Source of the DNA: a virus
Length of the DNA: 26,153 nt
Direction: 5' to 3' (one strand)
Virus record (IMG/VR): IMGVR_UViG_3300042507_001693
Coordinates: 1-26,153 of that record
The stretch's first letter is position 1. Each line of letters starts with the position of its first letter. Positions 19,834-26,153 of this stretch are shown in pieces. The notes below the pieces were generated by a model. That model saw only the letters and a list, made by a program, of their open reading frames with translations, ran no database searches and was not told the origin of the DNA. The translations under genes were made by a program, and so were the position numbers.

Positions 19834-20247
19834 TTAATGTATTGTTTGTTTATTAGTACTTGGTTCTTGAGGTAGTTCATCTGTATCATCTTCTAGATCA
19901 AGTTCTTCACCAGAATCAAATTCATCAAGTAATGAATTGTCAATCTGATCATTGAAGTTCGCAACGACTTCATTAGCTTCAACGACTGCATTGTTATAGT
20001 ATTCAATCAATGCTGATCTAGGCTCAACAATAGTAAGTACCTCACTCATAGAAATACATGCAGAGTTTGTTTGAATGAGTTCGATAGGTAACCATGGAGA
20101 CATTAACAACATTGATTTACCAGCAGACATTCTCTTATAGAAGAGTGTCATTGGATCATACATCTCTATTATGCCATTGCTATTCAGATGGTATGATGCG
20201 ATGATATCTTCACCGTCTTTGAGCCTAATAATTTTAACATTATCCAT
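19834..20247 (-). CDS. Sm-like (LSm-type) protein next to uvsW
   Basis: 137 residues. A strand-rich N-terminal part starts NVKIIRLKDGEDIIASYH and continues with IIEMYDPMTLFY, SPWLPIELIQ and VLTIVEPRSALIEYYN. The C-terminal 40 residues are acidic (EFDSGEELDLEDDTDELPQE). The core matches the 100-residue protein at 62-364. Homologs sit between uvsW and gp55 in marine T4-like phages. The Sm-like fold and RNA binding are inferred. Its ATG overlaps the uvsW stop by a few bases. An opposing promoter lies just beyond its 3' end. Confidence 0.65.
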   Translation of the reverse strand: MDNVKIIRLKDGEDIIASYHLNSNGIIEMYDPMTLFYKRMSAGKSMLLMSPWLPIELIQTNSACISMSEVLTIVEPRSALIEYYNNAVVEANEVVANFNDQIDNSLLDEFDSGEELDLEDDTDELPQEPSTNKQTIH

Positions 20248-21709
20248 TTTTTATATCTATCTTGTAAAATTTGTAAGAGAATTTCTCCTCTTCATATATT
20301 TTAACACGTTCCACGAAATGTTTCAATGTAAAATTGGTATGTTTACCTATTCTAAAATCATCAGCAATATCATATAATGTCGCAGAGTCTTTGTTATCAC
20401 CTTTACGCAAGACGCGACCTAGAGATTGTAGATTACGAATCCGAGACTTTGATGGTGATGCAAAGATCGCATTGTGTAGATTCTTTATATTTATGCCTGT
20501 AGAAAAAGTGCCATATGAGGCGATGATGATAGCATCATTTTCTTTCTCTGTGATATGACGAATCTGTTCACGAGTTTCAACATCTGTACTACCATGCACA
20601 AAGAATACCTTACGATCTTTTTTCTCAGCGTCAATCAGTCGCATCAATTCTTTGCCATGCTTTTCAACTAGCTGAAACAAAATCAGTGAGTTGCCTTTCA
20701 GAGACAACGCTAGATTTTTGATGAATGCATTTCGCTGTGGATTCTTTACCAAGTAATCTATCTCAGCTTGGTAGTCCCAATCACGACTCAGTTTGCATAC
20801 GGCATCTGAGTATTTCAGGGTCAGGCATTTGATTTTCAATGATGATACTTGGTCATTGTCCATCAATTCTTTTGTTGTAATGACTTTCAGCACAGGACCA
20901 AATAGTCCTTCTAAGACTAACTTGTGTGTCTGTGTGCCATCCAAAGTGCCAGTACAACCGATGCGATACTCTGTGTTCTCCAGATTTGACATGATTGTTG
21001 TCAGTGACTTTGCTTTGAAGTCGTGCGCTTCATCACCTAGAACAAAATCAAACTGTTCAAAGTACTCTTTAGGTAAATTGTATATTGATTGCCATGTGGT
21101 GATAGTCAAAAACTTATCTGTGCTTTTGTCTTTGCCTGCGTACTGTCTGTGGCAGTATTGATCTGAGTCATAACCATAGGATTTGAAATCAGAAAACATC
21201 TGTTCAGCAAGAGAAGTTCTAGGAACAATTAGCAGACCCTTCTTGCAATTTTGCTGAATGTGGCGTATAATCAGATACAGAATGAAAGACTTACCACTTG
21301 ATGTTGGAGATAGTAAAAGTGCTCTCTTATTACGTATTGCATGAACAAACGCATCAATCTGATAATCACGCTGTTCTAGGTGCTTTGGGATGCCTAGAGT
21401 TTCGATGAAGTCTTTTGCCTCTTTGATTGAGAAGTTCTCTAATCCATCTATAGACTTATCGTACACGACGGTGTACTCTCTATCATCACAGAATTTTTGA
21501 ATGTATGGAATCAATCCATAGTAAATCTTGTTACTACGGACATCCATGAGTCTGATCTTGCCGTCCCAGAGTTTGTTCTTGAATGCTGGAACAAACTGAT
21601 ATCCTGGAACCAAAAAAGTAAAGTGATCTGATAGCTCTTGCGCTAGGCTTCGCTCACACTTTATATGCACATACGCACCATTCACTTTACTAATAATTAG
21701 ATCACTCAT
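20240..21709 (-). CDS. uvsW: DNA/RNA helicase UvsW
   Basis: 489 residues, close to T4 UvsW. It is a superfamily 2 helicase that unwinds R-loops and branched recombination intermediates and ends origin-dependent replication late. Seen: an N-terminal UvsW-specific domain (1-100), the Q-like motif RDYQ, Walker A SPTSSGKS (134-141), DEAH (226-229), GCTGTLDGT (motif III region), and LQSLGRVLRKG (motif VI) with STGINIKNLHNAIF before it. It shares one base with the uvsY stop. Confidence 0.95.
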   Translation of the reverse strand: MSDLIISKVNGAYVHIKCERSLAQELSDHFTFLVPGYQFVPAFKNKLWDGKIRLMDVRSNKIYYGLIPYIQKFCDDREYTVVYDKSIDGLENFSIKEAKDFIETLGIPKHLEQRDYQIDAFVHAIRNKRALLLSPTSSGKSFILYLIIRHIQQNCKKGLLIVPRTSLAEQMFSDFKSYGYDSDQYCHRQYAGKDKSTDKFLTITTWQSIYNLPKEYFEQFDFVLGDEAHDFKAKSLTTIMSNLENTEYRIGCTGTLDGTQTHKLVLEGLFGPVLKVITTKELMDNDQVSSLKIKCLTLKYSDAVCKLSRDWDYQAEIDYLVKNPQRNAFIKNLALSLKGNSLILFQLVEKHGKELMRLIDAEKKDRKVFFVHGSTDVETREQIRHITEKENDAIIIASYGTFSTGINIKNLHNAIFASPSKSRIRNLQSLGRVLRKGDNKDSATLYDIADDFRIGKHTNFTLKHFVERVKIYEEEKFSYKFYKIDIKNG

Positions 21710-22143
21710 TATACACCCTGTATGAATCGCTCCCAGTCAATTAAAGATTTTAGCTGGAACGTTCTACTATGTAGTTCTTTTAAAACAGACTCACAGTAAC
21801 TAATGATCTGTTCATTCATACGTCTAGCAGCAAGATACTTGTTCATATCTTCGTCTGCATCCATGTAAGTTGCAATATCAGATTTTAATACGAATGGAAA
21901 TGGTTCCCATCCATGTTTCTTCAAGTCTTCATTACTCATCTTACCAGTATAGTATTCCCACTTGATTTTCTTCATGCGGTTGTACTTGAACTCCAAGTCC
22001 TGAAGTTGGTACTTGTGGTGTGATAAGATGTTTAGGTATTTTGCGTGGAGCTTAGGTATGTCTAACATTGCTTTGCCAGGCTCAGTCCTGTCAACGTTAG
22101 CATCTTTTATCCACTCATTCATAATTTCATCAAGTTTGCTCAT
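21709..22143 (-). CDS. uvsY: Recombination mediator UvsY
   Basis: 144 residues (T4 UvsY is 137). It loads the UvsX recombinase on gp32-covered single strands. The sequence is helical throughout, with the characteristic LDEIMNEWIKDANVD start, PKLHAKYLNILSHHK and YNRMKKIKWEYYTGKMS. The gene precedes uvsW directly, as in T4-like phages. A good ribosome binding site (TAGGAG) lies 7 bases before the ATG. Confidence 0.93.
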   Translation of the reverse strand: MSKLDEIMNEWIKDANVDRTEPGKAMLDIPKLHAKYLNILSHHKYQLQDLEFKYNRMKKIKWEYYTGKMSNEDLKKHGWEPFPFVLKSDIATYMDADEDMNKYLAARRMNEQIISYCESVLKELHSRTFQLKSLIDWERFIQGV

Positions 22144-22172
22144 AATAATCTCCTAAGTGGAGTTTACACTAA

Positions 22173-22709
22173 TTAGGTCAGTTTTTCAATGTTATAATAG
22201 GTAAATCTGATTGAAGCATCAGCAGTCAATACATTGTCTGGTGTGTCTTGTGTGGACAGCACAAAGGATGATAGTGACGTTGGGAATGCATCAAAGAAAT
22301 TGAATCTGACAAGAGGTGTAAACGATGATGAATACACAGTCAATGTTGCATCCGAAAACTGTGGCTGTATTTTGTTTGCGTACTTACTTTGCTTGGATAA
22401 ATTTTTATAATCCTCAAAGTTTTCTGGGAAAGTCATGCCTCTGATCCAATTATGAATCTCTAGCCAAGAGGACATCTTTTCATCTATAGCAAAAGTCACG
22501 TTCATGATATCGTATATTGCTTTTTCACCAGGTGAATACATCTCCACAAATGGTGTTGCAATTGGAATCTCACCCAATGAAATGCCAGGAACTGATACCG
22601 ATTGACAAAAGAACTGTACGTTAGGAACCCTACTGAACGTCAAGTGAAACTTGTTCGGATGTAGAAAATTCTGATTGTCCGGTGTGTTTGATAGTGCTAT
22701 ACTTGTCAT
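22173..22709 (-). CDS. Virion structural protein, tail-tube-like
   Basis: 178 residues. The pattern FHLTFSRVPNVQFFCQSVSVPG, then FVEMYSPGEK and WLEIHNWIRGMTFPENF, belongs to tail-tube/baseplate-type proteins of T4-like phages (gp19/gp54-like fold). In cyanophages the gene at this place, between gp23 and uvsY, is often labelled gp3, so an assignment as tail terminator is possible; I cannot decide between them. A terminator and a late promoter box lie just upstream. The box ends only 5 bases before the ATG. Confidence 0.75.
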   Translation of the reverse strand: MTSIALSNTPDNQNFLHPNKFHLTFSRVPNVQFFCQSVSVPGISLGEIPIATPFVEMYSPGEKAIYDIMNVTFAIDEKMSSWLEIHNWIRGMTFPENFEDYKNLSKQSKYANKIQPQFSDATLTVYSSSFTPLVRFNFFDAFPTSLSSFVLSTQDTPDNVLTADASIRFTYYNIEKLT

Positions 22710-22714
22710 GATAC

Positions 22715-22722
22715 TATTTATA
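22715..22722 (-). promoter_or_regulatory. Late promoter box (TATAAATA) before the tail-tube-like gene
   Basis: An exact late box directly after the gp23 terminator. The box ends 5 bases before the ATG at 22709, so an RNA started at the usual distance would have almost no leader. No Shine-Dalgarno sequence is visible between the box and the ATG. Confidence 0.6.
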
Positions 22723-22724
22723 CA

Positions 22725-22753
22725 AATAAAAAGAGGGAACCGAAGTTCCCTCT
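22725..22753 (-). terminator. Intrinsic terminator after gp23
   Basis: A 9-bp perfect stem (AGAGGGAAC / GTTCCCTCT) closed by a UUCG tetraloop and followed by UUUUAUUUG on the minus strand. This is a classic T4-style terminator, 44 bases after the gp23 stop. Confidence 0.93.
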
Positions 22754-22796
22754 GGAGGTGTCTATCTTAACGTAGACTTGTTTTCTTACATAATGC

Positions 22797-24122
22797 TTAC
22801 ATTATATTCGTGATCTTAAATGCGCGATAGTAGTTGTTCTTACCAGCGTTCAATGCACCTGCGCCTTGCGCTGTACCTTCAGCGAATGGGTTAGCAACTA
22901 GACCGTAACGAGTCTTGAAGCCAATTTTTGGCTGGAAGGTGTTAGTGTCAACTGCGCGAACCATTTGCAAAGGAACGTATGGGCAGTAGAACATACCTGC
23001 GTCATATGCGTTAGAACCCTTGTAACCAACAACTGCGAACTCAGATGTGGATGCTGTTGGGAAGTATGGATCGATATAGACCTTGATACGACCGAACAAT
23101 GTACCAGCAAATGTGTTGCCTGTGTCGTCAACTTGCAAGCTAACTTGGCTAGCCAAAGCGGATTGATAATCCAATAGACCTGCCATTGCGAATGCGGAAG
23201 CCACATCAGAAGAGCAGATTAGGGTGTTACCCTTACCACGGCGTGTCAACTTAGCGATTTGGTTAGCTTCGCGTTCGATTTGGAATGCCAAACCTTTTAC
23301 TTTTTCAACCATCCAACGACCGTTAGAGTCAGTATCCAAGTCAAAAGTACCAGCTGTTGTTGTACCAACCAATGCGCCTGGCTTAGCAACTGTGTAAACA
23401 GTACGCAGAACTTCACGGTTGATTTCAGCAAGAATTTCGCTAGAAAGAATGTTGCTCAATTCAGTTTCAGCGTCAAGACCATGAACTGCTTTCAAGTCTT
23501 GTGCCAATTCCATTGAGTACTCAGCCTTCAATGCGCGAGTCTTAGCAGTAACGGTAACTTTCTCGATAGAGAAGCCCATTTCAACTGGTGTCAGACCTTC
23601 AGCAGTAGCTGTAGGCATTGCAGTTGCTGTGTTAGCGTTGAAAATCTGGAATGGACCGTCAGAAGTTGTGGACTTCATAGACAATGTTTGGTGTGCGCCT
23701 TCACCGGAGAAGCTAGTGTTAGCTTCGTTGTAGAAAGCCTCAGTGCCAGTCGATGGAACACGATCAGTACCATACATAGAACGCATTGCGAAAATCATGC
23801 CGGTAGGTCCAGTCATTGGCTGAACACCGCAGATATCGTAAGCGATCAAGTTAGGTAGCGAACGGCGAACCAAGCTGATCAAGATTGGATCGAAACCTGC
23901 TACTGGACCAGTAGTAGTTGCACCACCACCAAAACCACCTGTACCGGCAGAGTTAGTTGGAGCTGTTTCGTTTAGCATACCAGCGTCTTTTTGCATCGCT
24001 TGGATTTGGTTCTCAAGAACCACCGCAGTAACGGCGCGCTTGTATGGATCGGTGATCTTTGGAAGATCAGCGTGTTCTAGGACCGGAGCCCATTTTTGTT
24101 GTAGTTGTTCGGAAAGAAACAT
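22797..24122 (-). CDS. gp23: Major capsid protein gp23
   Basis: 441 residues, shorter than T4 gp23 (521) but normal for cyanophage-type relatives. The N-terminal propeptide ends in a likely gp21 cleavage site, L50-N-E52, followed by TAPTNS and a Gly-rich stretch. LVRRSLPNLIAYDICGVQPMTGPTGMIFAMRSMYG is the family signature. The C-terminal half has EREANQIAKLTRRGKGN and the conserved GLVANPFAEG. An AAGGAG ribosome binding site is 8 bases before the ATG. A terminator follows. Confidence 0.97.
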   Translation of the reverse strand: MFLSEQLQQKWAPVLEHADLPKITDPYKRAVTAVVLENQIQAMQKDAGMLNETAPTNSAGTGGFGGGATTTGPVAGFDPILISLVRRSLPNLIAYDICGVQPMTGPTGMIFAMRSMYGTDRVPSTGTEAFYNEANTSFSGEGAHQTLSMKSTTSDGPFQIFNANTATAMPTATAEGLTPVEMGFSIEKVTVTAKTRALKAEYSMELAQDLKAVHGLDAETELSNILSSEILAEINREVLRTVYTVAKPGALVGTTTAGTFDLDTDSNGRWMVEKVKGLAFQIEREANQIAKLTRRGKGNTLICSSDVASAFAMAGLLDYQSALASQVSLQVDDTGNTFAGTLFGRIKVYIDPYFPTASTSEFAVVGYKGSNAYDAGMFYCPYVPLQMVRAVDTNTFQPKIGFKTRYGLVANPFAEGTAQGAGALNAGKNNYYRAFKITNIM

Positions 24123-24144
24123 CTAATATCTCCTTGTTATATAA

Positions 24145-25137
24145 TTAGATTCGGGTTGTTTTTGAAATTGACTGAACGATAGAATTCATGAATGCATCAG
24201 AAACTACTTTCTTTTCTGCAACATCTTCTACTTGTTCGTGAAGTGCGGTGGCATCAGCCTTCTTTACACCGGAAGGGAAATAGTTTTCACGGATAGTATC
24301 AAGTTTAGCTCTGTACTCTTCCTCTGTGGAATAGTCTACACTCTCTGCAAGTGCTTTGATCTTCTCAACTTGTGTCGCGGTCAAACCTTCACATACTTCG
24401 CGGGTCACTTCAGCTTTGTGAGCATCAAAGAGTGCATTACGGTACTCAATAGAACGCTCAACTTCTTCGTCCAACTTGCCGCTTAGTTCTTCAACTTTAG
24501 CTGCTAGTTCGTCAACGAGATCAACTTTTTCAGCAGGAACATCAATGTAGTGTTCTGCAAATAGATTCTTCAAACCATTGATAAAGTCTTCGGCCAATTC
24601 GGAGCGAATACCATTGTCAATAGCGATTTGATTTTCTTCCATCCATTGCTCAACAACATATGAAAGGTAATCGTTTACTTTGTCTGTTAGTTCTTCTTTG
24701 ACAGATTCAACAGCTTCTTCCAACATGGAAGCATAGTGTGTTTCGATCTGTTCTTCAATCTGAGCAACGCGGTCTAGGACGCGAGCTTCAAAGATTGTGG
24801 AAACTTTTGTTCTGAATTCTTCGGAGATGGTCGAGTCGTCAGCAAAGATTGCATTGATATCTTCCGATACAAAGCTGGTTTGCTCTTCTTCAACTTCTTC
24901 TTTCTTCAAAGAATCTACAACTTTACTGGATGCATCTGATCCTTTAGTTGTTGGTGCAGTTGCACTCTTAGATGTGAAACTCATCTTGTGTGAGTTGTCA
25001 TCTGGTTTAGCGTTTTCTGGTGTTGGACCGCCGGCGTCAGTAGTCTCGCCTTCCAGCTTTTGTGGAGGCATTGCATTCTTTCCCTTGCCTGAAGCAAGGA
25101 TTTCAGCAGCAGCCTCAAAAAGTTTATTAGTAGCCAT
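24145..25137 (-). CDS. gp22: Prohead core scaffolding protein gp22
   Basis: 330 residues (T4 gp22 is 269). It forms the internal core around which gp23 assembles and is later cut up by gp21. It is highly charged and helical: an acidic, disordered N-terminal third, then long coiled-coil-like stretches (VAQIEEQIETHYASMLEEAVESV, and ELAAKVEELSGKLDEEVERS). FEAAAEIL at the N-terminus is typical. It starts after a late promoter and an AGGAG site, and gp23 follows after 22 bases. Confidence 0.93.
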   Translation of the reverse strand: MATNKLFEAAAEILASGKGKNAMPPQKLEGETTDAGGPTPENAKPDDNSHKMSFTSKSATAPTTKGSDASSKVVDSLKKEEVEEEQTSFVSEDINAIFADDSTISEEFRTKVSTIFEARVLDRVAQIEEQIETHYASMLEEAVESVKEELTDKVNDYLSYVVEQWMEENQIAIDNGIRSELAEDFINGLKNLFAEHYIDVPAEKVDLVDELAAKVEELSGKLDEEVERSIEYRNALFDAHKAEVTREVCEGLTATQVEKIKALAESVDYSTEEEYRAKLDTIRENYFPSGVKKADATALHEQVEDVAEKKVVSDAFMNSIVQSISKTTRI

Positions 25138-25159
25138 TTAGGAATCTCCTTTGTTTGTT

Positions 25160-25167
25160 TATTTATA
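25160..25167 (-). promoter_or_regulatory. Late promoter (TATAAATA) for gp22
   Basis: An exact late box on the minus strand, in the gap between gp21 and gp22. The box is 22 bases before the gp22 ATG, leaving a leader of about 15 bases with an AGGAG ribosome binding site. It should drive gp22 and gp23 strongly late in infection. Confidence 0.85.
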
Positions 25168-25171
25168 TAAT

Positions 25172-25825
25172 TTACAGTTTCGTTAGAAAATTTTCAAAGA
25201 GGCGAGCAGCCACTTTTTCAATGTCTTTTCTTGAGGCATTTCGAATTGCTTGTTTCGTTCTATCGATATCCATTTCAACGAAACGTCCTTCGACAAACAA
25301 CCACTCTTTGTTTTCCATAATACCATCGACGAATGCGCCAGGTGCAGATGGATCAGCAACAACATCAGCAGCAGTAGCTAGCCTGAAGTCATCGGAAACA
25401 ATATTGATACCGTCACGTCCTTGAACAAGTGAACCCATACCCCTTGAAGATACACCTAGACTTACGCCACAATCAATAAAGTTCTTCACTATATTGCCAT
25501 ATGGTGTATCTAAAACTCTAGCTTTGCCGATAAATCTATTCTGATCATCTTCTGTAAGTGATTCGATCTTGATACACACGCGCTCAAGGTTGATTGATGG
25601 TGTATCAGGATGTCCAAGTTCACCCAATGCGCGGTTTGTTGTGATGTACTCTTGTGTGTAACGTCCAACTTCTTCACGCAATGTGCCGATCTTATACATT
25701 CTGCGATTACGGTTAGCTTGTTCACCAACCAGAAATACGCCTTGAATGTATAGATTCTTTTTGCCGTCTTCAGTACTTTCTGTTAAGTACTTTATGTCTT
25801 CAATTGTTTCTGTAATTAGTTTCAT
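25172..25825 (-). CDS. gp21: Prohead core protease gp21
   Basis: 217 residues (T4 gp21 is 212). It is a serine protease of family U9 (herpesvirus-assemblin-like fold) that matures the prohead. The catalytic histidine is probably H72 in LGELGHPDTP, and the serine lies in GVSLGVSSRGMGS (S126 or S127). VFLVGEQANRNRRMYK is the family N-terminal motif. The start overlaps the upstream virion gene (ATGA). Confidence 0.95.
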   Translation of the reverse strand: MKLITETIEDIKYLTESTEDGKKNLYIQGVFLVGEQANRNRRMYKIGTLREEVGRYTQEYITTNRALGELGHPDTPSINLERVCIKIESLTEDDQNRFIGKARVLDTPYGNIVKNFIDCGVSLGVSSRGMGSLVQGRDGINIVSDDFRLATAADVVADPSAPGAFVDGIMENKEWLFVEGRFVEMDIDRTKQAIRNASRKDIEKVAARLFENFLTKL

Positions 25826-26153
25826 AGGTCTCTGCTATATGTTGCTGTTTTGCTCATGACCAAAAGTAGTGTGCCGACTGTGCCATCGTTTGTCACAAAA
25901 ACGTTTGATGTTGCACCGTTAGCAATTGCTCCAATACCCATATCTTCTAAGTTGATCGTGTGGTTCTTATTCAACTCCAGAACAAGTGTTCCTGTTGCAT
26001 CATTACCACGATAAACTTTCCATGTGCCATCACTGCTTGATGAAACGTGTGCGATTGCTGCTGCTGATACGGTTTCAAGCTGTGTGTTAGATGACAATTG
26101 TGCCAACGTAACCAACGTGTTTGTATTTCCCGTTACACGGATCGTAGACTTCG
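25822..26153 (-). CDS. Probable virion protein before gp21 (5' end outside window)
   Basis: The frame is open to the right edge, so the true start lies beyond 26153. About 110 residues are visible, beginning KSTIRVTGNTNTLVTLAQL. It is strand-rich, low in charge and high in Ser, Thr, Ala and Gly (SSNTQLETVSAAAIAHVSSS, GTWKVYRGNDATGTLV, IGAIANGATSNVFVTNDG), like small beta-sandwich structural proteins of phage particles. It overlaps gp21 by ATGA, so it belongs to the head gene cluster. No family is named with confidence. Confidence 0.6.
   Translation of the reverse strand, partial: KSTIRVTGNTNTLVTLAQLSSNTQLETVSAAAIAHVSSSSDGTWKVYRGNDATGTLVLELNKNHTINLEDMGIGAIANGATSNVFVTNDGTVGTLLLVMSKTATYSRDL

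Noticed and set aside
20793-21161. Plus-strand open frames opposite uvsW, downstream of the antisense promoter
   Set aside because: They lack ribosome binding sites and recognisable protein sequence. The opposing RNA, if real, is more likely noncoding.
1-26153. CRISPR array, insertion sequence or integrase/attachment site
   Set aside because: I found no regularly spaced repeats, transposase or recombinase motifs, or terminal repeats. The only mobile-type gene is the GIY-YIG homing endonuclease.

Overview
This window reads as part of the genome of a tailed, T4-like myovirus. About 40 genes lie almost end to end, many overlapping by an ATGA or similar junction, and all but one are on the minus strand. 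The conserved order is that of the cyanophage-type (exo-T-even) T4 relatives rather than of T4 itself: gp21-gp22-gp23, a tail-tube-like gene, uvsY-uvsW-gp55, gp47-gp46, then gp45-gp44-gp62-regA and the first codons of gp43 at the left edge. The host cannot be read from the DNA. Sigma70-type promoters, a Tat-type signal peptide and a CobS/CobT-like pair suggest a Gram-negative bacterium.

Transcription runs from high to low coordinates. Region 22173-26153 is the head module: a virion protein fragment, gp21 protease, gp22 scaffold, gp23 capsid and a tail-tube-like protein. There is a late promoter ahead of gp22 and a terminator plus a second late promoter after gp23. Region 15194-22143 is recombination and late-transcription control: UvsY, UvsW, an Sm-like protein, the late sigma factor gp55, a cytidylyltransferase-like enzyme, gp47/gp46 nuclease, a small protein and peptide deformylase. 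Region 8631-15197 is accessory: a small WYP-motif protein overlapping a TET-associated-type glycosyltransferase, a VWA/metallopeptidase-like protein and an AAA+ ATPase resembling CobT/CobS, an HTH protein, a second glycosyltransferase and a dATP/dGTP diphosphohydrolase-like protein. Region 4381-8596 is the replication clamp module (gp45, gp44, gp62, RegA), invaded by a plus-strand GIY-YIG homing endonuclease and interrupted by a membrane protein, a GIY-YIG-like protein and a hypothetical. Region 62-4371 is a ten-gene block between regA and gp43: a small protein, Hsp20, metallophosphoesterase, SGNH hydrolase, dCMP deaminase, a Tat-signal protein, an AbrB-MazG fusion, a MazG-like protein, a hypothetical and a second Sm-like protein.

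Regulation is unusually readable. Four exact TATAAATA late-promoter boxes sit before gp22, the tail-tube-like gene, the homing endonuclease and hsp20; the late sigma factor gp55 is encoded in the same window. Five near-consensus sigma70 promoters precede gp45, the CobS-like gene, the CobT-like gene, the HTH gene and the phosphoesterase. Three of these overlap long perfect inverted repeats. A sixth, perfect-consensus sigma70 promoter points the other way, antisense to the Sm-like gene and uvsW. The most interesting single element is the hsp20 leader: its start-proximal sequence can fold like a ROSE-type RNA thermometer over the ribosome binding site.
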